Of a stretch of 64,000 nt of DNA, positions 51,835 through 59,803 are shown piece after piece. The stretch's first letter is position 1; the number at the start of each line of letters is the position of its first letter. This DNA is from UBA7672 sp036733305 (GTDB lineage: Bacteria; Pseudomonadota; Alphaproteobacteria; Caulobacterales; Hyphomonadaceae): contig DAINAT010000001.1 in assembly GCA_036733305.1 (NCBI GenBank), forward strand, positions 62,001 to 126,000, read 5' to 3'. The translations under genes were made by a program, and so were the position numbers. The notes below the pieces were generated by a model. The model worked only from the letters and a program-made list of their open reading frames with translations. It had not been told where the DNA came from and ran no database searches.

Positions 51835-52475
51835 CGACGACCAGACGAACCCGCACAAAGTCGAAGCCAGCACCGCGCGCTGCACCGACGCAGGAACGGG
51901 CGATGCAAACGCGCGAACGCCTGCTCGACATTGCCGGCGAGCTTCTCGGAGAAGTCGGAATCGAACGCATCTCCACCAACATGATCGCCGCACGTGCCGG
52001 CGTATCTCCCGCTGCTCTCTATCGTTACTTCGCAGACAAGTACGCCGTCCTCGAAGCGCTTGGCCGCCGCTTCATGGATCGCCAGAACGTTGTTCTCTTC
52101 GCATGGCTGGAGCAGCACAAGGTCGGAGGCCTCGCTGAAATGGGTGCCCACGTCGAAGAGCTGCTGCGCGCCACCGCAAATGTCACCGCCAACGAGCCCG
52201 GCGGCGTCTGGATCGAACGCGCGCTCCGCGCTGTTCCCCAACTCGCCCACATACGTGTCGCGTCCCACCGTGAGGTGACGGATGCAATGCTCGAAGTCTA
52301 CGCGCCGCTGCTTCCGCATGTGAACCGCAAGGTGCTGTGGCGCCGCCTGCGCATGACGGTCGAATACGGCTACGCCATCGACGAAATGCTGAACGAGGAA
52401 GACCGCATCCCGCGTGACGAGATATTCCGCGAAGCCGCCCTCCTGTTCGCCAACGCCCGCCTCGGAGAGAAATGA
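51831..52475 (+). CDS. TetR-family transcriptional regulator
   Basis: A 214-aa regulator. Its N-terminal DNA-binding domain follows a basic Arg/Lys/Pro-rich tail (TTTRRTRTKSKPAPRAAPTQ), with RERLLDIAGELLGEVGIERI and the helix-turn-helix AARAGVSPAALYRYFADKYA. The C-terminal ligand domain is unremarkable. It overlaps both neighbours by four bases. Being inside the operon it probably regulates, it may act by autoregulation in response to the transported compound. Confidence 0.88.
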   Translation: MTTTRRTRTKSKPAPRAAPTQERAMQTRERLLDIAGELLGEVGIERISTNMIAARAGVSPAALYRYFADKYAVLEALGRRFMDRQNVVLFAWLEQHKVGGLAEMGAHVEELLRATANVTANEPGGVWIERALRAVPQLAHIRVASHREVTDAMLEVYAPLLPHVNRKVLWRRLRMTVEYGYAIDEMLNEEDRIPRDEIFREAALLFANARLGEK

Positions 52476-53749
52476 TGTCGACCTGGTCGAACTGGTCCGG
52501 AAGCGTCGCGGCGTCTCCTGCACAGATCGCGCGGCCCAAGACGGAGGCGGAACTCGCAAGGCTCGTGCGTGAAGCCAAAAAGGTCCGCGTCGTCGGTGCC
52601 GGTCACTCCTTCATGCCGCTCTGCGAAACCGACGGCATGCTGATCTCCATGTCCGACATGGAGGGCGAGATCACTATTAGCGACGACAAGCTGCACGCCT
52701 CCGCGCCCGCCGGCACGTCGCTGGCCAAGCTCACCGATATTCTCTGGAAACAGGGCGCTTCGCTCATCAATCAGGGCGACGTGAACCCGCAGGCGCTGGC
52801 CGGCGCCATCGCCACCGGCACACACGGCACGGGCGCAACGCTCGGCTCGCTGTCCACCGCGGCTCGCGGCTTCGAACTGATGACCCACGATGGCTCCATC
52901 GTGAAATGCAGCCCGACCGAAAATCCCGACCTGTTCCAGGCCTCACGCCTCTCACTCGGCCTGACCGGTGTCGCGACACGCATCGCGTTCGACATTCTGC
53001 CTGCCTACCACCTCGAAGAACGTCTCGAAGTCTACCCACTGGACGAGGTCGCCGCCCGCTGGGACGAGCTCGCAGTACAGAACCGGCATGTCGAGTTCTT
53101 CGTCTTCCCCTATGCCGATCTCGCCATGCTGAAAATTCTGCATCCCAAGCCGTCCGAAGGCGAGATGCGCGAACAGCGCGACATGGACGACATCGCCTTC
53201 CGTCGTGTGTGCGACATCTGCAAGACCTTTCCCTTCATGACGCCCTATCTGCAGAAGCGCCTTCTGCCGGAGAAGATGAAACGGCGCAGGGTAGGGCCCG
53301 CCTATCGCATCTTCCCGTCAGACCGCACGGTGAAGTTCGAGGAGATGGAATACGAACTGCCGCGCGCCAATGGCTGGTCCGCGCTGCGCGAAGTCATCGC
53401 GTGGATCAGGAAGAAAGGTCTGCCGGTCGCTTTCCCCTTCGAGTTCCGCCTCGTCGCGGCGGACGACATCTGGCTCAGTCCGTTCAATGGCCGCACGGGC
53501 GCATCGATCTCCATGCACCAGTATCACCGCATGAAATGGCATGCGATCTTCGCCGAAGCCGAGAAGATTTTCCGCGCCCATGATGGCCGCCCGCACTGGG
53601 CCAAGCGCCACACGCTCACCACCGCAGATCTCCACCAGCTCTACCCGCAAGCCGCGCAATTCTGTGCTGTGCGCGACGAGATCGACCCCCAGGCGAAGTT
53701 CGCCAACGCGCACCTCGCCAAACTCTTCGACATCAAGGCAGCCTCATGA
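52472..53749 (+). CDS. FAD-linked sugar-lactone oxidase-like enzyme (ALO/gulonolactone oxidase family)
   Basis: A 425-aa VAO-family flavoprotein. The FAD domain has KVRVVGAGHSFMPL, where the His is typical for covalent flavin, and QGDVNPQALAGAIATGTHGTG. The C-terminal D-arabinono-1,4-lactone oxidase domain ends with HWAKRHTLTTADLHQLYP. Family members oxidise aldonolactones or alditols with oxygen or another acceptor. It overlaps the TetR gene and the PLP-enzyme gene by ATGA on each side. The natural substrate is unknown; lactone or polyol oxidation is the likely chemistry. Confidence 0.85.
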   Translation: MMSTWSNWSGSVAASPAQIARPKTEAELARLVREAKKVRVVGAGHSFMPLCETDGMLISMSDMEGEITISDDKLHASAPAGTSLAKLTDILWKQGASLINQGDVNPQALAGAIATGTHGTGATLGSLSTAARGFELMTHDGSIVKCSPTENPDLFQASRLSLGLTGVATRIAFDILPAYHLEERLEVYPLDEVAARWDELAVQNRHVEFFVFPYADLAMLKILHPKPSEGEMREQRDMDDIAFRRVCDICKTFPFMTPYLQKRLLPEKMKRRRVGPAYRIFPSDRTVKFEEMEYELPRANGWSALREVIAWIRKKGLPVAFPFEFRLVAADDIWLSPFNGRTGASISMHQYHRMKWHAIFAEAEKIFRAHDGRPHWAKRHTLTTADLHQLYPQAAQFCAVRDEIDPQAKFANAHLAKLFDIKAAS

Positions 53750-54885
53750 ACGACCGCGAGCTTCACGCGCACCTCATCGGCCAGCAGGGCGGACGCAAAT
53801 CGTTCAACACGCCCGTTCTGGTGATCGACCTCGATCTGCTCGAACGCAACATCGCCGCCATGGCCGCTTTCGCCGCCGAACACGGCATCGCCCTCCGCCC
53901 CCACGCCAAGACCCACAAGAGCGCCGACATTGCCCAACGCCAGATCGCCGCCGGCGCCGTCGGCGTTTGCTGCGCCAAGCTGGGTGAGGCGGAGGCCATG
54001 GCCGATGGCGGCGTAAACGCGATCCTGATCACATCCCCCGTCGTCTCCGCCCCTGCGATCGCACGCCTGATGCAGCTCAACGCCCGCATCGCCGACCTGC
54101 GCGTCACCACAGACAATCCCGACAACGTCACAGCTCTGGCCGCCGCCGCCCAGGCCGCTGGCAAGCCGCTGCAACTCGTCGTCGACATCGACCCCGGCAT
54201 CCGCCGCACCGGCGTCCGCGACGCCGCATCCGCCGTCGCGCTCGCCCAGCAGATCGTAGCCGCGCCCGCGCTGAAATTCCTCGGCGTCCAGTTCTACTGC
54301 GGCAGGGAACAGCACATCGAAAGCTATGCCGACCGGCGCTCCGCCATCGAGGAACGCACCGACTACCTCCGCACAGTCATCGCTGCGCTGACCGAGGCCG
54401 GTCTCCCGCCAGCCCTCATCACCGGCGGCGGCACCGGCACGCACCGCATCGACGCAGACCTCGGCGTCTTCAACGAGCTGCAGGTCGGCTCCTACGTCTT
54501 CATGGATCGCCAGTACAACGAATGCGACCTCGCCAGCGGCGCGCCCATCCCATACGCCACCTCCCTCCAGATCGACGCCCGCGTAGTCAGCGCCAACACC
54601 CCCGGCCTCGCCACCCTCGATGCCGGCTTCAAGGCCATGGCGACGGACGGCGGCCCACCGTCCATCCTGTCTGGCGCACCGGTCGGTTCCCCGTTCCACT
54701 TCATGGGCGACGAGCACGGCCTGATCGCCCCGGGGGAGGAGGCGAAGCTGGCCATCGGCGACATCGTCACGCTCGCCGCGCCGCACTGCGACCCGACCGT
54801 GAACCTCTACGATTTCTATCACGTCGTCCGTGGCGACACGCTTGTGGATATCTGGCCCGTCCAGGGCCGCGGCCGCTCGCGCTAG
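53746..54885 (+). CDS. PLP-dependent D-threonine aldolase/D-serine dehydratase-like enzyme
   Basis: A 379-aa fold-type III enzyme. An N-terminal alanine-racemase-like barrel has TPVLVIDLDLLERNI and the PLP lysine in RPHAKTHKS. A C-terminal domain carries the metal-site motif APHCDPTVNLYD (His and Cys/Asp ligands of zinc or manganese). Members cleave D-beta-hydroxy-amino acids to glycine and an aldehyde, or deaminate D-serine. It is the last gene of the MFS-TetR-oxidase operon and overlaps the oxidase gene by ATGA, so an amino-acid or hydroxy-aldehyde substrate is shared or sequential. Confidence 0.86.
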   Translation: MNDRELHAHLIGQQGGRKSFNTPVLVIDLDLLERNIAAMAAFAAEHGIALRPHAKTHKSADIAQRQIAAGAVGVCCAKLGEAEAMADGGVNAILITSPVVSAPAIARLMQLNARIADLRVTTDNPDNVTALAAAAQAAGKPLQLVVDIDPGIRRTGVRDAASAVALAQQIVAAPALKFLGVQFYCGREQHIESYADRRSAIEERTDYLRTVIAALTEAGLPPALITGGGTGTHRIDADLGVFNELQVGSYVFMDRQYNECDLASGAPIPYATSLQIDARVVSANTPGLATLDAGFKAMATDGGPPSILSGAPVGSPFHFMGDEHGLIAPGEEAKLAIGDIVTLAAPHCDPTVNLYDFYHVVRGDTLVDIWPVQGRGRSR

Positions 54886-54958
54886 ATTCGATCGCTGCAG
54901 TCCGAGCCCGAACGCAGCCGCAACGATCTCGCGCTTCCGTGATCCAGCTTCACGGCCT

Positions 54959-55044
54959 GTAACTCGCGTGTAACGTCCAGTAACTCGCTGTTTTGACTTG
55001 TTTCGGGCAAACGCCCCGGCGTTACGCAGGCCTGTTACCGTAAT
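54959..55044 (+). promoter_or_regulatory. GTAAC direct repeats upstream of the TonB receptor
   Basis: GTAAC occurs at 54959, 54970 and 54980, spaced 11 and 10 bp (one helical turn). GTTAC follows at 55021 and 55034, the same motif inverted. Helically phased direct repeats are the usual binding pattern of OmpR-family regulators. They lie 100-180 bp before the receptor start. Confidence 0.55.
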
Positions 55045-55136
55045 TCACTCCGACCGGCTCTCCGATCCCCCTAGACCCTCTCCCAACGGCGCGCACGGGG
55101 GCGCGCTTCTGCACATAACCCTCGGGGAGAAATACC

Positions 55137-57281
55137 GTGAATCTGAAGCTGACCTATCGCGGCCTGTTGGCCACTGGCGCGAGCGCCCTCGCGCTCTGCA
55201 TCGTCGCGCCGTTCGCCGCCGCCCAGACCGGCCCGACCACCGCCACCCCGACCGACACCGATGTGGTCACCATCGTCGGCCAGACCATCGAGGAAACCCT
55301 CCCGCAGGAACTTGAGAAATACGGCTCCGCCCTCGAGGTCGTAAGCTCCGAGGACATCCGCAACCAGGTCTTCATCGACGCCCAGCAGGCGATGCAGATG
55401 AAGGTCCCCGGCCTGTACGTGAACCCGGCCGCTGGCCCGTTCGGCTACATGGACATCTCGCTCCAGGGCTCACGCACCCAGGACATGATGCTGACCGTCG
55501 ATGGCGTCCGCATCAACAACCGCCTCTATTCGACCACGATGAGCGACACGCTCCCCGGCGCCATGATCGAGCGCATCGAAGTCCTCAAAGGCGGCCAGAG
55601 CCTCTTCTACGGAACCCAGGCGGCGTCTGGTGTCGTCAACTTCGTCACCCGCGGCTACACCGATGACTTCAATGGCGCAGTCACGGTCGGCGGCGACACC
55701 AATGACGGCTTCCACCTCGATGGCTATGTCCGCGGTCAGGCTGGCCCGGGCAACTACGTTGCCTACGCCTCGCGCGATGTCGGCGATGGTCACGAGATCT
55801 ACTCGCAGTTCGCGCCGAGCCAGACCGACCACAACCGCAGCTACAACGTGAACACCTACGGCGCGAAATACCGCCTCGAGCTCACCGACAATCTTGCCAT
55901 CGACGCCCGCTATCACCACGCTGACGCGCGCAACGACAACCAGAGCGTCCGCCGTCTCGCTTACTCGAAGAACGTGCGCGACGAGGATGTGGCCAGCATC
56001 GGCGTTGACTACACGATGAACGACTGGGCCCAGATCCTCGTGAAGGGCTATTGGCACGACTGGGATTCGCACGTCACTTCGATCCTGAACAACCTGCAGG
56101 GCGGTACTGGGCCGATCATCGGCCAGACGCTGAACGGCAACAACGTCTACTGGGGCTTCGAGGACAAGGGCATCAACGCGCTCGCCAAGCTCACGCCGGG
56201 CGGTCCGTTCGAGTACCTGCTCGGCTACGACTACCAGACCTATTCGGGCAAGGACGACTACCTCCTCATCGCCGAGCGCGAAGAGGAAGTGAACGCCTTC
56301 TATGGTCAGATCCGATCGACGGAAGATCTGATCAAGAATGCCAGCTTCGCCGCCGGCATCCGCCACAGCGAAGGTCAGGGCTCCAGCATCACCGTCTGGA
56401 ACGCTTCGGGCCGCTACAACTTTACGCCGGCTCTCTACGCCGAGGCCAACGTCGGCACGAGCTTCCTGCTCCCCACCGCCGAACAGCTTTACGCAATCGA
56501 AGACTACGAGATCGGCAATCCGAACGTCGAAGCGGAAGAAAGCGAAGCCTTCAACATCGGCCTCGGTGGCCAGTTCGACTACGGCCCGTCCATCAGCTGG
56601 AACGCGACCTACTTCCACCGCGACATCGACAACCTGATCGGCTTCGAGAATTGCTCGCTGCCGACCACATCGACCGGCGCCGCCAACCCTGGCTACATCG
56701 CCGCCAACGATTGCGCCGTCCTGTTCCCGACCTTCCCGGTCGGTCCGGACCCGTTCCCATCCACGCCCTACAACGACGCATTCGACGGCAACGGCTTCTT
56801 CAACAACATCGCCGGCACGGTCAAAGTGCGCGGCTTCGAACTCGCCGGCGTGGCCGATTTCGGCAACGGCTTCAGCCTCTCGGCCAGCTACACCGACTCG
56901 ACCACCAAGGACCCGAGCGGCGTTCAGCGCCCGCGCGTTCCCAAGAGCTACGCCAAGTTCGGCGGCGCTTATGATGCTGGCAATTGGGGCGTAAACGCCT
57001 CGGTGCTGATGGTCGGCGAGGTCAACACGACCTCGCTCGCCGGCGGCATCGGCGTGGTCAACTACGGCGACTACGTCGTCGCCGACCTCGCAGCGCACAT
57101 CTTCCTCGACGCTGAACAGAAGCACAAGATTACCGCGCGCGTGCAGAACCTGTTCGACGAAAAGTACTACACGGCTTACGGCCGCTCGGCTCCTGTTGCC
57201 GCCGACTCGACCGCGGCCTTCGCCTTCGGCACGCGCGCTGTGCCGCAAACACTTCACGTCACCTACAGCTACGGCTTCTAG
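55137..57281 (+). CDS. TonB-dependent receptor (714 aa), siderophore/metal-type length
   Basis: An outer-membrane receptor with GTG start (GGGGAG upstream) and signal peptide ALCIVAPFAAAQ. The plug contains VVTIVGQTIEETLPQ, LQGSRTQDMMLTVDGVRINN, and GGQSLFYGTQAASGVVNFVTR. The barrel ends QTLHVTYSYGF. Its length and following PepSY gene are usual for iron-chelate or metal-complex uptake. A 12-bp hairpin (57292-57328) separates it from the PepSY gene. GTAAC repeats upstream suggest two-component control. Confidence 0.9.
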   Translation: MNLKLTYRGLLATGASALALCIVAPFAAAQTGPTTATPTDTDVVTIVGQTIEETLPQELEKYGSALEVVSSEDIRNQVFIDAQQAMQMKVPGLYVNPAAGPFGYMDISLQGSRTQDMMLTVDGVRINNRLYSTTMSDTLPGAMIERIEVLKGGQSLFYGTQAASGVVNFVTRGYTDDFNGAVTVGGDTNDGFHLDGYVRGQAGPGNYVAYASRDVGDGHEIYSQFAPSQTDHNRSYNVNTYGAKYRLELTDNLAIDARYHHADARNDNQSVRRLAYSKNVRDEDVASIGVDYTMNDWAQILVKGYWHDWDSHVTSILNNLQGGTGPIIGQTLNGNNVYWGFEDKGINALAKLTPGGPFEYLLGYDYQTYSGKDDYLLIAEREEEVNAFYGQIRSTEDLIKNASFAAGIRHSEGQGSSITVWNASGRYNFTPALYAEANVGTSFLLPTAEQLYAIEDYEIGNPNVEAEESEAFNIGLGGQFDYGPSISWNATYFHRDIDNLIGFENCSLPTTSTGAANPGYIAANDCAVLFPTFPVGPDPFPSTPYNDAFDGNGFFNNIAGTVKVRGFELAGVADFGNGFSLSASYTDSTTKDPSGVQRPRVPKSYAKFGGAYDAGNWGVNASVLMVGEVNTTSLAGGIGVVNYGDYVVADLAAHIFLDAEQKHKITARVQNLFDEKYYTAYGRSAPVAADSTAAFAFGTRAVPQTLHVTYSYGF

Positions 57282-57291
57282 GTACGCGTAT

Positions 57292-57328
57292 CGCCGTCTC
57301 CGGTTGGGTGGGCCTTCCGGAGACGGCG
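57292..57328 (+). terminator. Intercistronic hairpin between TonB receptor and PepSY genes
   Basis: CGCCGTCTCCGG (57292-57303) pairs perfectly with CCGGAGACGGCG (57317-57328) around a 13-base loop. There is no T-run, so partial termination or 3'-end protection of the receptor message is more likely than a full stop. Confidence 0.6.
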
Positions 57329-57358
57329 CCAAACGCTCAGTGATCTCGTGATGTCCTT

Positions 57359-58825
57359 ATGATTATGAAGACCCTCATCGTCGTGCACCGCTATCTCGGC
57401 GTTGTGCTCGGCGTGATCATGACGATGTGGTGCCTCTCCGGCTTCGTCATGATGTACCAGGGCTATCCGGCCACCACGCCGGATGAGCGCCAGTCAGGCC
57501 TCGAACGCCTCGACCTCGCGAACGCCAGCGCGCAACTGACATTGGCGGGCGACGCGCCAGCGATGCAGGCGCGCGTCGAAATGCTGAGCGGGGCGCCAGT
57601 GCTGCGCGTCGGCGGCAGGGACGGGCCCAAGGCTTATAATCTAGAATCCGGCGAGACTGTCGGCGTGCTCTCGGAACAGCAGGTGCGCAACGTCGCGGAG
57701 ACCTACGCAGCCGGCAATAAAATCAACGGCAAGATCACGGAGCTCGACACGCTCCTGATCGACCAGTGGTCGGTCCAGCCCGCGCGCCGCTCGCAACCGC
57801 TCTGGAAAGCCGTGTTCGATGATCCGGGTGCAAGCTGGGTTTATATCAACGGTTCGAACGGCGAAGTCGTGCAGGACGCCAACGGCCACGAACGCTTCTG
57901 GAACTGGCTCGGCGCCATCCCGCACTGGCTCTATCCACGCATCCTTCGCGAGAACGGCCAACTCTGGAACGACGTCGTCGTCTATTCCTCGCTGATCGGC
58001 TGCTTCCTCGTCATCACCGGCATGGTCATCGGCTTCGTCCGCCTGCGCGGCCGCTCGGGCAAATGGTGGCCCTACCGCAACCGCCCGATGTGGATGTGGC
58101 ACCACCTGTTCGGCACATTCGCCGGCGTTCTTGTCCTCACCTGGACCTTCTCCGGCATGATGACGATGTCGCCCTTCGGCCTTCTCGAAAGCGAGGGCGC
58201 CGTCAGTCGCGCCGACGTGCAGAGCCCGATGCAGGTCTCCGAAGTTCAAGCCATCCTGGAGCAAGTGAAAGCGAACCCGCCCGCCAATCTCGTTACGCTC
58301 CGCGCGGCCCCGCTGCTCGGCAAGCCCTACCTGATCGCCCGCTCAGCCGATGGAGCAGACACCCGCTTCGGCCTCAACGGCGCAGCCCCACTTACGCAGG
58401 AAGAGCTTCAGGCCGGTCTCTCCGCAAAGGGCGGCGTTCTGGCTTCGGGCAAGCTCGAAGTGCTGAACACGGAAGACGACTACTATTACGGACACAAACG
58501 CGCAGTCGATCTGCCGGTCTATCGCGTCACGCTCACCGACCCGGACAGCACCAAGGCCTATTTCGATTACAAGACCGGCGAACTCCGCCAGCTCGCCGAT
58601 GGCACGGGCCAGCGCTATCGCTGGTTCGAGGCGGGCCTCCACTCGATGGACTTCTCATTCATGCGTGCCCGGCCTGTCTGGGACATCGTCACGCTGCTGT
58701 TGCTTGCCGCTGTAACGATCGCCTGCGCCACCGGCGCTTGGATGTCCTTCACCCGCGTCGGCCAGGACTTTTCCCGCATCCGTCAGCGCTTCGCTCGCAA
58801 ATCAAAGGAGCCAAGCCAGCTGTAA
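57359..58825 (+). CDS. PepSY-domain membrane protein
   Basis: A 488-aa protein of the PepSY_TM family. Helices are HRYLGVVLGVIMTMWCLSGF at the N-terminus, YSSLIGCFLVITGMVIGFV, HHLFGTFAGVLVLTWTFSGM in the middle, and IVTLLLLAAVTIACATGAW before the end, with soluble PepSY-like domains between. Conserved His in helices (HRYL, HHLF, LHSMDFS) suit haem-b binding, and the family is linked to reduction of iron chelates after TonB-dependent uptake. It forms a pair with the receptor upstream. Confidence 0.82.
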   Translation: MIMKTLIVVHRYLGVVLGVIMTMWCLSGFVMMYQGYPATTPDERQSGLERLDLANASAQLTLAGDAPAMQARVEMLSGAPVLRVGGRDGPKAYNLESGETVGVLSEQQVRNVAETYAAGNKINGKITELDTLLIDQWSVQPARRSQPLWKAVFDDPGASWVYINGSNGEVVQDANGHERFWNWLGAIPHWLYPRILRENGQLWNDVVVYSSLIGCFLVITGMVIGFVRLRGRSGKWWPYRNRPMWMWHHLFGTFAGVLVLTWTFSGMMTMSPFGLLESEGAVSRADVQSPMQVSEVQAILEQVKANPPANLVTLRAAPLLGKPYLIARSADGADTRFGLNGAAPLTQEELQAGLSAKGGVLASGKLEVLNTEDDYYYGHKRAVDLPVYRVTLTDPDSTKAYFDYKTGELRQLADGTGQRYRWFEAGLHSMDFSFMRARPVWDIVTLLLLAAVTIACATGAWMSFTRVGQDFSRIRQRFARKSKEPSQL

Positions 58826-58836
58826 CGGCCCGTAAC
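58822..58836 (+). promoter_or_regulatory. GTAAC pair at the 3' end of the PepSY gene
   Basis: GTAAC at 58822-58826 (overlapping the stop codon) and 58832-58836, spaced 10 bp. The same motif and spacing as upstream of the TonB receptor. It lies just upstream of a candidate small RNA. Confidence 0.4.
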
Positions 58837-58859
58837 AACGCTGAAACCGTAAATAACTT

Positions 58860-58998
58860 TCGGCCGCGCCCGCATCGTGCAGGATCATCTCAACCTCGAA
58901 CCCATGGTTCTTGCTCTCGCTCTCCTCCTCCTGTGGGGGCCAAGCCATGTTAAACTGCCGCTGCGGACACGGTTCCGCAGCGGCTTTTTCTTTTTTTG
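58860..58998 (+). ncRNA. Candidate small RNA with anti-Shine-Dalgarno tract
   Basis: Between the GTAAC pair (58822-58836) and a very strong terminator (58957-58998) lies about 100 bases without a gene. It contains the C/U-rich tract CTCCTCCTCCTG (58922-58933), complementary to Shine-Dalgarno sequences, and an AT-rich TAAATA near 58850 that could be a -10 element. This layout suits a regulated RNA of roughly 135-140 nt. The 5' end is a guess. Confidence 0.4.
58957..58998 (+). terminator. Very strong rho-independent terminator
   Basis: GCCGCTGCGGA (58957-58967) pairs with TCCGCAGCGGC (58974-58984), followed by TTTTTCTTTTTTT. The strongest terminator in the window, 130 bases after the PepSY stop. 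Confidence 0.9.
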
Positions 58999-59021
58999 AA
59001 TGGACGTGGGGAGCAGGCGCT

Positions 59022-59699
59022 CTAGCGGGCGGCTTTCTTCCTGGCCTTCGTCAGCTTCACTGGCTTGGCCTTTGGCGCAGGCCCAGCCGAAGCGCGGAAG
59101 ATCGTCACGATCTGCACGGCGATCTCGGCCACGCTCAGCCGGCCCGTGCGATACCACATCGGAACCGCATTGATCAGCGACACCAGCGACAGACGATAGA
59201 TGCTGCGGTCGATCGATGCATTCAGCGGCAGGTCCGCGATCAGCTGCTTGTAGATGACCTCAAACCGGTCGCGTGCCTTCACCAGGTCTTCGCGCATGTC
59301 GCTCGACATGGCCGAGATGTCGCTCATCATCGGCAAGGTCACCGACTCCGGGTCGACCTGCACCGCCAGGTGAACGCGGCAAGCCGCCTCCAGCCGCTCC
59401 CACGGATCGTCCAGCTTTGCGATCTCCGCTTCCATCCGGCTCGCAGCCCCGGCCAGTGCAGCGCCATGCACCTCGACATAGAGGTCCCGCTTCGACGGAA
59501 AGTGGTGATACAGCGACCCGCCGAGAATCCCCGCCGCATCCGCGATCTGGCGAACGCCAACCGCATCATAGCCACGTCGCGCAAACAGGTCCGATGCAAC
59601 CAGCAGGATTTCCTGGCGCCGCGCATTGCTTTCTTCAGCAACAGGCTGAACCCGTCTGGTGGCAGTAGCCTTGGTCAATGATCGTCTCGCATGAAGCAC
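59022..59699 (-). CDS. TetR-family transcriptional regulator
   Basis: A 225-aa regulator with the DNA-binding helix bundle RRQEILLVASDLFARRGYDA and helix-turn-helix ADAAGILGGSLYHHFPSKRD (residues ~30-75). The C-terminal effector domain is followed by a Lys/Arg/Ala-rich tail (KPVKLTKARKKAAR). The start is GTG 59699 with weak GAGA upstream; a TTG eight codons in is an alternative. It is convergent with the candidate small RNA and PepSY gene and follows the histidine kinase on the same strand. HTH type resembles regulators of fatty-acid metabolism, but the target is unknown. Confidence 0.86.
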   Translation of the reverse strand: MLHARRSLTKATATRRVQPVAEESNARRQEILLVASDLFARRGYDAVGVRQIADAAGILGGSLYHHFPSKRDLYVEVHGAALAGAASRMEAEIAKLDDPWERLEAACRVHLAVQVDPESVTLPMMSDISAMSSDMREDLVKARDRFEVIYKQLIADLPLNASIDRSIYRLSLVSLINAVPMWYRTGRLSVAEIAVQIVTIFRASAGPAPKAKPVKLTKARKKAAR

Positions 59700-59803
59700 G
59701 GTCTCTTTTACAGGCTACAAGAACTTGAAAGGCGAGGGGAAACTCTTTCTCTTCTCCGGGGTGAGCTTCACGATAGCGGCATATCTTTGTGCGACCGAAG
59801 GGG

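Noticed and set aside
55045..55136. A riboswitch in the leader of the 714-aa TonB receptor
   Set aside because: Only a short GC-rich stem-like stretch (55088-55107) is seen; no cobalamin-box or other conserved riboswitch core was found.
55470..57332. A 620-codon open frame on the minus strand opposite the TonB receptor
   Set aside because: It lies exactly opposite a well-supported receptor, has no family motif, and results from high GC codon bias leaving the antisense frame open.
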